This document shows positions 6,673-13,002 of a stretch of 14,023 nt of DNA, one piece after another. Origin of the DNA: Actinomycetes bacterium (GTDB taxonomy: Bacteria; Actinomycetota; Actinomycetes; Propionibacteriales; Propionibacteriaceae). Position 1 is the first letter of the stretch. The number at the start of each line of letters is the position of its first letter. The notes below the pieces were generated by a model that was not told the origin of the DNA, ran no database searches, and saw nothing but the letters and a program-made list of their open reading frames with translations. The DNA lies in NCBI GenBank assembly GCA_023432725.1, contig JAEYUH010000223.1:1-14023 (forward strand), given 5' to 3'. Both the position numbers and the translations under genes were made by a program.

Positions 6673-7440
6673 TCAGGCGGGACGCGCGAATCGCGGTGTG
6701 ACAGGGGGACGTACCGACTCGACCACGATCCGCTCCTGGCTGGCGATCGCCACCTGTCCACCGATCCGCGGGTCCTGGATCTCGCTGACCAGACCGCCCC
6801 GGAAGCGCAACGCCTCGGTGAGCGCGTGCGGATCGCCGATCGCCTCGATGATGATCGGACGCTGCACCACCACGCCGTCGACTATCAGGTCCTCCCCGCG
6901 GCCGGACACCCAGGTCGAGGCGACGACCCGGATGCTGTCGTTGATCTCGATCACCTCTGCGCCGGCGTCGCGGAGTTCCTCCAAAGCGTTCAGCACCATC
7001 GAGTCGCCGACCGCCCGGGCAGGATCGCTGATCGCCACCCGGATCCCCTCCCCCGCCGCTGGGGCGGTGCCGCTCAGGATCGACAAGGCGTCGCGCCGGC
7101 GGCCCGCCTCTTCCAGCGCCACCCGCTGCCGGTCTGCGCCGCTCTGCAGCTGCTGCTGGGTCTGCCGCAGCTGGGCGATCTCCGCCTCGAGCCGGCGGGA
7201 CTCGGCGGTGAGGTCGTCGAGGATGGCGATCAGTTCGGTACGCCGCAGGCTGGAGTAGTCGAGGTCGTCGGAACGGGACCGCAACTGCATGGTGATGATC
7301 AGGCCGAAGACCAGCAGGATCACCCCGACCAGCAGGTGGGAGCGGGACGGACGCAGCAGCAGCCGCGCCAGCTCGCCGGGGCCGCGGCCGGCCTCAGGCT
7401 CGGCGGCGGTCTCGCGCCCGGCTGCGTCCGGATCAGGCAT
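6673..7440 (-). CDS. DUF881 membrane-anchored protein (second copy, Rv1825-like)
   Basis: The protein has 255 residues: a short cytoplasmic N-terminus, one membrane helix at about 35-52 (HLLVGVILLVFGLIITM), a coiled coil at about 62-115 (for example LDDLTAESRRLEAEIAQLRQ), and a DUF881 domain (about 120-245) with GEGIRVAISDPARA, LNALEELRDAGAEVIEINDS and VVVQRPIIIEAIGDP. The predicted topology puts the coiled coil and domain outside the membrane. Function is not established; in Firmicutes, DUF881 proteins (YlxW, YlxX) lie beside sbp and ftsA-ftsZ, which hints at envelope or division work. ATG 7440 overlaps the end of sbp by eight bases, and AGGA lies about ten bases upstream inside sbp. The frame remains open further upstream, but that part is antisense-free shadow of sbp and lacks family similarity. 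It corresponds in order to Rv1825. Confidence 0.9.
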   Translation of the reverse strand: MPDPDAAGRETAAEPEAGRGPGELARLLLRPSRSHLLVGVILLVFGLIITMQLRSRSDDLDYSSLRRTELIAILDDLTAESRRLEAEIAQLRQTQQQLQSGADRQRVALEEAGRRRDALSILSGTAPAAGEGIRVAISDPARAVGDSMVLNALEELRDAGAEVIEINDSIRVVASTWVSGRGEDLIVDGVVVQRPIIIEAIGDPHALTEALRFRGGLVSEIQDPRIGGQVAIASQERIVVESVRPPVTPRFARPA

Positions 7441-7765
7441 GGAACAACGTCCTGCGGATCGCGGCCGCGTTGGTGAAGATCCGGATCCCGAGCACCACCA
7501 CGACGGCGGTGGACAGCTGCGCCCCGACGCCGATCTGGTCACCCACCCAGACGATGAGGGCGGCGATCAGCACGTTGGACACGAAGGACACCGCGAAGAC
7601 GCGGTCGCTGAAGGTTCGCTCAAGGTAGGCGCGCAGCCCGCCGAAGATGGCGTCCAGCGCGGCCACGATGGCGATCGGCAGGTACGGCTGGAGCGCCGCG
7701 GGGACCGAGGGCTGGAGGAACACCCCCAGTGCCACCCCGATCAGCAACCCGAGGATCGCGTACAT
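7433..7765 (-). CDS. sbp: Small basic protein Sbp (DUF1290)
   Basis: This is a 110-residue membrane protein of the small basic protein family (DUF1290), equivalent in place to Rv1824. It begins MYAILGLLIGVALGVFLQPS, followed by LQPYLPIAIVAALDAIFGGL, a conserved family core, then the charged stretch RAYLERTFSDRVF, two further hydrophobic segments (about 54-74 and 83-97), and a basic tail RRTLFHA. Three or four membrane segments are likely. The biochemical role is unknown. ATG 7765 has the strongest ribosome site in the window, AGGAGGT five bases upstream. It lies 16 bases after one DUF881 gene and overlaps the next by eight, so all three are likely made together. Confidence 0.93.
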   Translation of the reverse strand: MYAILGLLIGVALGVFLQPSVPAALQPYLPIAIVAALDAIFGGLRAYLERTFSDRVFAVSFVSNVLIAALIVWVGDQIGVGAQLSTAVVVVLGIRIFTNAAAIRRTLFHA

Positions 7766-7770
7766 GCAGT

Positions 7771-7777
7771 ACCTCCT
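7771..7777 (-). promoter_or_regulatory. Consensus ribosome binding site of sbp
   Basis: AGGAGGT lies five bases before ATG 7765, within the 16-base gap after the first DUF881 gene. It is the only full consensus site in the window, suggesting that Sbp is translated more strongly than the flanking DUF881 genes, which start inside overlaps. Confidence 0.8.
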
Positions 7778-7781
7778 GTCC

Positions 7782-8576
7782 TCACCGTGCCACCTCTGCT
7801 CGCTCCACCCACAGGCCCGGGTCGGCGGGCAGGCTCAGCTCCGGGGCCCGGGTCAGCTCGAAGTCGACCCCGTAGTTCTGCCGCAGGTAGGCCCACCACT
7901 GCCCGCCGCTGGAGCCGGGGAACTGGCCGACCATGTCGTCCGCGTCGCCGATCGCCTCGACCCGATAGGGACGGGTGAGGGATCGGTAGTCGACGGTGAT
8001 GGCGTCGCCCGCGGAGCGGATCGCGGTGCGTGAGGAGAGACGGTGGCCGTTGACGGCGATCGCCTCGGCTCCGCTGCGCCACAGCTGGTTGACGAGCTGG
8101 CGCAGGTCGGCGTCCACCAGCCTGGCCTCACGGTTGTCGGGGTCGCCGTCGTCGACGATGACCAGGACGCCCGGACCGCTCACCAGGCCCGCGCCGCTGA
8201 CCGTCTCGAGCCTTCGCAGTTCCGCCCTGGTCGCGGCGTCGAGGCCCGCGCCCGCGCTCGACAGCTCACCGTTGACCCGGGCGAGATCTGCGGTCTCGGC
8301 CCGCAGTTCCTCGATCCGCCGGCCGGCCTGCTCCACCCGTGCCAGCAGTTCGTCGCGTTCCTGCTGGACCTGCGGCTCGGCGCGCAGCGTGGAGGCGAGC
8401 GAGGTGCCGGCCATCAGCCCGAAGATCAGCAGGACGGCGGCCACCACCGCCGAGCGCCGCGGCGCGGACGGGCTGGGCGCAGCGGTGTAGTAGTCGGGGT
8501 CGATCGGTTGCCGGACGATGTCGTTGAGCAGGTCCATGCTCTCGTCCACCCGGCGCTTCGGCCGGGTAGTCGTCAT
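7782..8576 (-). CDS. DUF881 membrane-anchored protein (first copy, Rv1823-like)
   Basis: The protein has 264 residues. A basic cytoplasmic N-terminus (TTTRPKRRVDESMDLLNDIV) leads to one membrane helix at about 42-61 (SAVVAAVLLIFGLMAGTSLA), a coiled coil at about 68-108 (QQERDELLARVEQAGRRIEE onward), and a DUF881 domain with GPGVLVIVDDGDPD, LVNQLWRSGAEAIAVNGHRL, ITVDYRSLTRPYRVEAIGDA and a C-terminal YLRQNYGVDFEL motif. It is most likely an extracytoplasmic or membrane-surface protein of unknown function. ATG 8576 overlaps the pgsA stop (ATGA), so translation is coupled to pgsA. It is paralogous in architecture to the DUF881 gene on the other side of sbp, and the pair may act together. Confidence 0.92.
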   Translation of the reverse strand: MTTTRPKRRVDESMDLLNDIVRQPIDPDYYTAAPSPSAPRRSAVVAAVLLIFGLMAGTSLASTLRAEPQVQQERDELLARVEQAGRRIEELRAETADLARVNGELSSAGAGLDAATRAELRRLETVSGAGLVSGPGVLVIVDDGDPDNREARLVDADLRQLVNQLWRSGAEAIAVNGHRLSSRTAIRSAGDAITVDYRSLTRPYRVEAIGDADDMVGQFPGSSGGQWWAYLRQNYGVDFELTRAPELSLPADPGLWVERAEVAR

Positions 8577-9187
8577 GGCGTGGAACCCACCGCTGCCCGC
8601 GGCAGCGGCGGGAAGCGGCGGATGACGTCGACGCCCTGCCGCAGGTAGAGGACGCCCGCCGACCAGTAGAGCAGCGTGCCCCACAGCACCAGCGCCCAGC
8701 CGAGCACCCGTGCCCACAGCTGCCAGGGGTCATCGCCGGCGCCGAGCAGCACCAGCGGAAGTCCGTACAGCAGCACGAAGGTGGCCGCCTTGCCGAGGAA
8801 GTGGACCGGCAGGCTGACGAAACCGCGCCGCCGCAGCGCGGGCCAGGTCGCGGCGAACAGCAGGACGTCCCGTGAGACAAGGATGACGGCGAGCCACCAC
8901 GGCATGATGTCGCGCAGGACGAACCCGATCAGGGTGGCGAGGATGTACAGCCGGTCCGCCGCAGGGTCGAGCACCTGGCCCAGCCGCGACCGCTGGTTCC
9001 ATTTGCGCGCAAGGTAGCCGTCCAGCCAGTCGGTGGCGCCGCCGGCGGCCAGCACGACGACAGCCCAGATGTCGTTGTTGCGGGCCAGCAGGAGCCACAG
9101 GAACAGCGGCACGCCGAGCAGGCGCAGCAAGCTGAGGACGTTCGGAAGCGTCCACACCCGCGTCGTGTCATAGGGTTCCCCGGCCAC
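8573..9187 (-). CDS. pgsA: CDP-alcohol phosphatidyltransferase, PgsA2 (Rv1822)-like
   Basis: This membrane enzyme has 204 residues. It carries the CDP-alcohol phosphotransferase signature D53-x2-D56-G57-x2-A60-R61-x8-G70-x3-D74-x3-D78 (DWLDGYLARK, then RLGQVLDPAADRLY), which binds metal and CDP-diacylglycerol. About six membrane helices are visible. It opens with RVWTLPNVLSLLRLLGVPLF and has PWWLAVILVSRDVLL and LPVHFLGKAATFVLLYGLPL, which match the PgsA2 type rather than the phosphatidylinositol synthase PgsA1. The alcohol acceptor cannot be read from sequence; phosphatidylglycerophosphate synthase or a cardiolipin-type synthase are both possible. The start is GTG 9187, 20 bases after the HIT stop, with only a weak ribosome site (TTAGG about nine bases upstream); GTG at 9157 is a less likely alternative. 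It is coupled by ATGA to the DUF881 gene. Confidence 0.9.
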   Translation of the reverse strand: MAGEPYDTTRVWTLPNVLSLLRLLGVPLFLWLLLARNNDIWAVVVLAAGGATDWLDGYLARKWNQRSRLGQVLDPAADRLYILATLIGFVLRDIMPWWLAVILVSRDVLLFAATWPALRRRGFVSLPVHFLGKAATFVLLYGLPLVLLGAGDDPWQLWARVLGWALVLWGTLLYWSAGVLYLRQGVDVIRRFPPLPRAAVGSTP

Positions 9188-9207
9188 GCCGACAGCCTAA
9201 CAACGAG

Positions 9208-9747
9208 TCAGGCCGGCCATGCCTGCTGGACGGCTCGGCGGGTCTCCTCCAGCAACTGCGGCAGCGCCCTGGTCTGGCCGATGATCGGCAGGAAGTTCGC
9301 ATCGCCCCGCCACCGCGGTACGACGTGCTGGTGCAGGTGGGCAGCGATGCCCGCCCCTGCCACCTCGCCGATGTTCATGCCGAGGTTGAAACCTGCCGGG
9401 TGCGACACCGACCTGACGACGGCCATCGCCGTCGCGGTCAGGGACCCCAGCTCGGCCCGTTCGTCGTCGGTGGCGGCGGTGTAGTCCGAGACGTGCCGGT
9501 AGGGGCAGACCAGCAGGTGGCCCGGCGAGTACGGGTACAGGTTCATCACCACATAAGCGAGTTCGCCGCGGTGGACGACCAGACCCTCGTCATCGGCGCG
9601 CTGCGGCGCGAGGCAGAACGGGCAGGCCCCTGCGGTGTCGTCGACCGGCTTGTTCTCGCCGCCGATGTAGACCATCCGGTGCGGCGTCCACAGCCGCTGG
9701 AAGGCGTCCGGGGTGCCGGCGAAACCGCTGGGGTCCTCGGCGGTCAT
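9208..9747 (-). CDS. HIT-family protein, Ap4A phosphorylase-like (Rv2613c type)
   Basis: This cytoplasmic nucleotide-binding protein has 179 residues. The histidine triad is [11 protein letters not shown], with H137, H139 and H141; H141 or its neighbour is the nucleophile region in the family. Around it, [11 protein letters not shown] (19-29), [17 protein letters not shown] (69-85), GFNLGMNIG and [10 protein letters not shown] match the M. tuberculosis Ap4A phosphorylase Rv2613c. An added CPFC (C42, C45) with a histidine probably binds structural zinc, as in many other HIT proteins. Ap4A phosphorylases split diadenosine tetraphosphate with phosphate. ATG 9747 overlaps the thrS stop (ATGA), so it is coupled to an aminoacyl-tRNA synthetase, an enzyme class that makes Ap4A as a side product. 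The frame is open further upstream within thrS, but that part is only thrS read out of frame. Phosphorylase rather than hydrolase activity is inferred from similarity. Confidence 0.93.
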   Translation of the reverse strand: MTAEDPSGFAGTPDAFQRLWTPHRMVYIGGENKPVDDTAGACPFCLAPQRADDEGLVVHRGELAYVVMNLYPYSPGHLLVCPYRHVSDYTAATDDERAELGSLTATAMAVVRSVSHPAGFNLGMNIGEVAGAGIAAHLHQHVVPRWRGDANFLPIIGQTRALPQLLEETRRAVQQAWPA

Positions 9748-11723
9748 GGCTGCGGCCGGCGACAGGCCTCGACCAGGTCGGCGATGGCCTCGTCCACCGG
9801 GACGCCGTTCTTCTGGCTGCCGTCGCGGTAGCGGAAGGACACCGCGCCCGCGGAGGCGTCCTGCTCCCCCGCGATCAGCATGAACGGCACCTTCTGGGTC
9901 TGGGCGTTGCGGATCTTCTTGCCGAACCTGTCGTCGGAGGCGTCGACCTCGACCCGGATGCCGGCCTCCTGCAGCCGCGCTGCAACGCCGGCCAGGTACT
10001 CCTCGTACTCCGCAGCGACCGGGATCGCGACCACCTGCACCGGTGCCAGCCAGGCCGGGAACGCACCGGCGTAGTGCTCGGTGAGCACGCCGAGGAAGCG
10101 CTCGATGGAGCCGAACTTGGCCGAGTGGATCATCACCGGCTGGGTGTGGCTGCCGTCGGGGGCGGTGTACTCCAGACCGAACCGGGCCGGCTGGTTGAAG
10201 TCGTACTGGATGGTCGACATCTGCCAGGTGCGGCCGATCGCGTCCTTGGCCTGGACCGAGATCTTCGGGCCGTAGTAGGCGGCGCCGCCCGGGTCGGGGA
10301 CCAGTTCCAGGCCGGACTCGCGTCCCACCTTCTCCAGGATCGCGGTCGCCTTGGCCCACTCCTCCTCTGACCCGATGAACTTGTCCTTCTTCTTGCCGTC
10401 GGCGTCGCGGGTGGACAGCTCGAGGTAGAAGTCGTCCAGGCCGAAGTCCTTGAGCAGCTTGAGGATGAAGCCGAGCAGGTGCTTGATCTCGTCCTCGGCC
10501 TGCTCGGGGGCGACGTAGGAGTGCGAGTCGTCCTGGGTGATCGAACGGACTCGGGTGAGGCCCTGCAGCACGCCGGACTTCTCGTTGCGGTAGACGGTGC
10601 CGAACTCGAAGAAGCGCAGCGGCAGTTCACGGTAGGAGCGGCCGCGGGAGCGGAAGATCAGGTTGTGCATCGGGCAGTTCATCGCCTTGATGCGGTACTT
10701 CTGGCCCTCGTCGTCCAGCTCGGGGAACATCATGTCGGCGTAGTACGGCAGGTGGCCGGAGGTGTAGAACAGCCCGTCCTTGGCGATGTGGGGGGTACCT
10801 ACGTACTGGAAGCCGGCCTTGATGTGGGCGGCCCTGACGTAGTCCTCCATCTCGCGCTTGATCACGCCGCCCTTGGGGTGGAACACCGGCAGCCCGGCGC
10901 CCAACTCCTCCGGGAAGCTGAACAGGTCGAGCTCGACACCGAGCTTGCGGTGGTCGCGACGGGCCGCCTCGGCCAGCCGGTGCTGGTAGGCGGCCAGGTC
11001 GTCGCGGGTCGGCCAGGCGGTGCCGTAGAGCCGCTGCAACTGCTGGTTGCGCTGGTCGCCGCGCCAGTACGCCGCCGAGCTGCGGGTGATGGCGAACGCC
11101 TTGAGGTAGCCGGTGTGCGGGACGTGCGGGCCGCGGCACAGGTCCTTCCAGGCCACCGAGCCGTCGCGGCGGACGTTGTCGTAGATGGTCAGCTCGCCCG
11201 CGCCGACCTCGACGGAGGCGCCCTCGGCAGCGTCGTTGTTGCCCTTCAGGCCGATCAGCTCCAGCTTGTACGGCTCGGCGGCGAGTTCCTCGCGGGCCTG
11301 CTCGTCGGTCACGACCCGGCGGACGAACCGCTGCCGATCCTTGACGATCCGGTCCATCGACTTGGTGATCGCCTTGTAGTCCTCGGGGGTGAACGGCGTC
11401 GGGACGTCGAAGTCGTAGTAGAAGCCGTCGGTGATCGGCGGGCCGATCCCAAGCCTGGCCTCCACGAACAGCGACTGGACGGCCTGGGCAGCGACGTGGG
11501 CGCTGGAGTGCCGGATGATGGCGAGGCCGTCGGGGCTGTCGACAAGGACGGGTTCGACCTCGTCCCCCTCGGCGAGCACGGCGGCGAGGTCTGCCAGGGT
11601 GCCGTTGCGGCGCAGCGCGACGATCCGCTGGTCGTCGCCGAACAGGTCGAGCCCGGTAGTGCCCGTCTCGACCACCCTTGGCTCGCGCGACTCCGGACGC
11701 ACCACGGTGAGGTTGACGGACAC
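9744..11723 (-). CDS. thrS: Threonyl-tRNA synthetase
   Basis: This class II synthetase charges tRNA-Thr in the cytoplasm. The protein is 659 residues with all standard parts: a TGS domain (about 1-65, GTTGLDLF), an editing domain (about 66-240) with HSSAH (H72, H76) and CRGPH (C196, H200), the catalytic core (about 260-555) with zinc ligands C350 (MNCPMH), H401 (QDDSH) and H533 (VMIHSA), motif 2 around [14 protein letters not shown], and motif 3 GSIERF (R542), then an anticodon-binding domain (about 560-655, [15 protein letters not shown]). No key residue is missing. GTG at 11723 is chosen because AAAGGA stands six bases upstream; an in-frame start at 11774 would add 17 atypical residues. It begins a coupled run with the HIT gene and pgsA. 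The preceding 105-base gap may hold its promoter. Confidence 0.98.
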   Translation of the reverse strand: MSVNLTVVRPESREPRVVETGTTGLDLFGDDQRIVALRRNGTLADLAAVLAEGDEVEPVLVDSPDGLAIIRHSSAHVAAQAVQSLFVEARLGIGPPITDGFYYDFDVPTPFTPEDYKAITKSMDRIVKDRQRFVRRVVTDEQAREELAAEPYKLELIGLKGNNDAAEGASVEVGAGELTIYDNVRRDGSVAWKDLCRGPHVPHTGYLKAFAITRSSAAYWRGDQRNQQLQRLYGTAWPTRDDLAAYQHRLAEAARRDHRKLGVELDLFSFPEELGAGLPVFHPKGGVIKREMEDYVRAAHIKAGFQYVGTPHIAKDGLFYTSGHLPYYADMMFPELDDEGQKYRIKAMNCPMHNLIFRSRGRSYRELPLRFFEFGTVYRNEKSGVLQGLTRVRSITQDDSHSYVAPEQAEDEIKHLLGFILKLLKDFGLDDFYLELSTRDADGKKKDKFIGSEEEWAKATAILEKVGRESGLELVPDPGGAAYYGPKISVQAKDAIGRTWQMSTIQYDFNQPARFGLEYTAPDGSHTQPVMIHSAKFGSIERFLGVLTEHYAGAFPAWLAPVQVVAIPVAAEYEEYLAGVAARLQEAGIRVEVDASDDRFGKKIRNAQTQKVPFMLIAGEQDASAGAVSFRYRDGSQKNGVPVDEAIADLVEACRRPQP

Positions 11724-11729
11724 AGGGAT

Positions 11730-11735
11730 TCCTTT
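11730..11735 (-). promoter_or_regulatory. Ribosome binding site fixing the thrS start at GTG 11723
   Basis: AAAGGA on the minus strand lies six bases before GTG 11723, followed by a protein opening typical of actinobacterial ThrRS. The upstream start at 11774 has no comparable site. Confidence 0.75.
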
Positions 11736-11741
11736 CGAACG

Positions 11742-11766
11742 CGACCCCGCACACCCGCGCGGGTCG
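11742..11766 (-). repeat. GC-rich hairpin in the thrS leader
   Basis: CGACCC and GGGTCG form a six-base stem enclosing 13 bases, and a ten-base palindrome CCCGCGCGGG (11754-11763) overlaps it, so two exclusive folds exist. It lies six bases before the ribosome site. It may affect thrS translation, but GC-rich DNA forms such pairs by chance. Confidence 0.35.
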
Positions 11767-11828
11767 GGACCCATTCTGCCGCACTCCCCACCCGCCGTCC
11801 GCCGCGGCCGCCGGTGGTCGGTCGGCGA

Positions 11829-12323
11829 TCAGGGGGTGGCGCGGGCGGTCTCGGCCTCGGGCTCCATCATGAACTCCCAGGCCAGTCCGTGGCCGAGGAT
11901 GATCAGCCCGATCAGCGCGAGCGAGGCCGCCTGCAGCGCGGTCAACCCGATCACTCCCGCGAGTTCGGGGACCGCTCCCAGCACCAGCACCAGCGCGTAG
12001 AACACCGCCACCACCCACCGGTGGCGCCGGAACGGCCCGCGCGTGCCGGCGGTATCGGTCCCGACCAGCCGGATCGTGGAGACCAGACCGACGACCGCGG
12101 CCGCGGCGAACCCGGCCCGCCAGATCACCGGGTTGCCGGCGTCCACCTGGGCGAAGGTGCTCATCAGCCCTGGCAGCAGGAAGGAGAGGTAGACACCGCC
12201 GGCCAGTCGACGCCGCAGCGGGTCGACCTTCCACCCGGGGTGACGCTCCACCACCGTCCACCACAACCCGACAAGGGTGAAGCAGGTGACGGCCATCAGC
12301 GTGTAGAAATCTGCGAGGTCCAT
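11829..12323 (-). CDS. Hypothetical small membrane protein
   Basis: I do not recognise this 164-residue protein. About five hydrophobic segments are visible: 5-25 (FYTLMAVTCFTLVGLWWTVV), 41-59, 66-88, 103-122 and 124-152 (ending LALIGLIILGHGLAWEFMM). Between the first two lies a basic loop (ERHPGWKVDPLRRRL), and between the third and fourth another basic loop (GPFRRHRW). The C-terminus EPEAETARATP is hydrophilic. There is no catalytic motif. ATG 12323 has AGGTGG only one base upstream, an unusually short spacing; a later ATG at codon 10 has no site at all. It follows the YitT-family gene by 55 bases and precedes thrS by 105 bases. Codon use looks like the neighbours (GC-rich third positions), so it is likely a real gene, with function unknown. 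Confidence 0.72.
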   Translation of the reverse strand: MDLADFYTLMAVTCFTLVGLWWTVVERHPGWKVDPLRRRLAGGVYLSFLLPGLMSTFAQVDAGNPVIWRAGFAAAAVVGLVSTIRLVGTDTAGTRGPFRRHRWVVAVFYALVLVLGAVPELAGVIGLTALQAASLALIGLIILGHGLAWEFMMEPEAETARATP

Positions 12324-12378
12324 TCCACCTAGGCTGACCGGTCGGCGCCGGCGGCGGCAGGCGTGAATGTACCCCCGC

Positions 12379-13002
12379 TCAGTAGCCCAGGTAGCGGCCG
12401 GGCTTGTGGTTCATCGCGAGCACGAGGTTGAGGACCACAGCCCCGGCAGCGGACAGCAGCACCACCGGTGGTGCGACCACGGCGAAGGACGCAAGGATCA
12501 CCAGCAGGTCGAGCCCCAGCTGGACGTACCCGGCCCGCATCCCCGCCCTCTCCTGCGCCACCAGCGCCAGGATGCTGAACCCGCCGACGCTGGAATGGTG
12601 CCGGAACAGCACGAGGATCCCGGTTCCGACCAGCAGGTTTCCGACCAGGATCGCGAACCACGGCGCCGGGGTGGCCACGGTGACCAGGCTCGGCAGGACA
12701 GCGGACAGCAGCGACACCCCGACGACCGCGAGCAGGCTGCGCACGGTGAAGCGCCACCCCTTCACCCGGACCGCCAGCAGATAGAACGGCAGGTTGACCA
12801 GGACGAACAGCCAGCTGAAGTCCCAGCCCGTGGCGTAGTGCAGCAGCAGCGACAGTCCCGCCGTCCCTCCGGTCACGGCCGACGCGGTGACCAGCAGCAG
12901 CAGCCCGAGGCTCACCAGCACGACGCCGGTGAGCAGCCCGGCGATGTCCTCGGCGAAGGTGTGAGGCTGTTGCGCGGGCAGCAGGTCGGAAGGCTCGCTC
13001 AC
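12379..13002 (-). CDS. YitT-family (DUF161) integral membrane protein, short form
   Basis: This is a 207-residue membrane protein of the YitT family. After a short N-terminus comes HTFAEDIAGLLTGVVLVSLG, then the family signature TASAVTGGTAGLSLLLHYATG (about 40-60), followed by further membrane helices including LFVLVNLPFYLLAV and GNLLVGTGILVLFRHHSSVG, and the tail NHKPGRYLGY. About six membrane segments are predicted. Many YitT proteins carry a C-terminal DUF2179 cytoplasmic domain; it is absent here, so this is the membrane domain alone. The family's substrate is not established. GTG 13002 overlaps the aminotransferase stop in a GTGA junction and no separate ribosome site is visible, so translation probably depends on the upstream gene. 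Confidence 0.87.
   Translation of the reverse strand: MSEPSDLLPAQQPHTFAEDIAGLLTGVVLVSLGLLLLVTASAVTGGTAGLSLLLHYATGWDFSWLFVLVNLPFYLLAVRVKGWRFTVRSLLAVVGVSLLSAVLPSLVTVATPAPWFAILVGNLLVGTGILVLFRHHSSVGGFSILALVAQERAGMRAGYVQLGLDLLVILASFAVVAPPVVLLSAAGAVVLNLVLAMNHKPGRYLGY

Larger units (their letters stand above)
11724..11828 (-). promoter_or_regulatory. 105-base leader region of thrS, possible weak promoter
   Basis: The gap between the orphan membrane gene and thrS holds the AAAGGA ribosome site (11730-11735), a GC-rich hairpin (11742-11766) and CAGAAT (11778-11773), a moderate -10 match with no convincing -35 at the right distance. It is too short for a T-box and I see no T-box motif. A promoter here is plausible because thrS heads the next coupled gene run, but the sequence support is weak. 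Confidence 0.3.

Noticed and set aside
11724..11828. Possible T-box leader before thrS
   Set aside because: At 105 bases it is too short for a standard T-box, and no T-box sequence or specifier loop can be seen.
10627..12264. A 545-codon minus-strand frame overlapping thrS in another frame
   Set aside because: It is an arginine- and glycine-rich out-of-frame reading of thrS and its leader, with no recognisable domain.
10479..12332. A 617-codon plus-strand frame opposite thrS and the membrane gene
   Set aside because: It has biased composition with no domain and lies opposite a complete, motif-verified ThrRS. High GC content keeps antisense frames free of stops.
12324..12378. Palindrome GACCGGTC (12336-12343) and a TACATT box in the gap after the YitT-type gene
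   Set aside because: An eight-base GC-rich palindrome is expected by chance in this composition, and the TACATT box has no -35 partner at a suitable distance.
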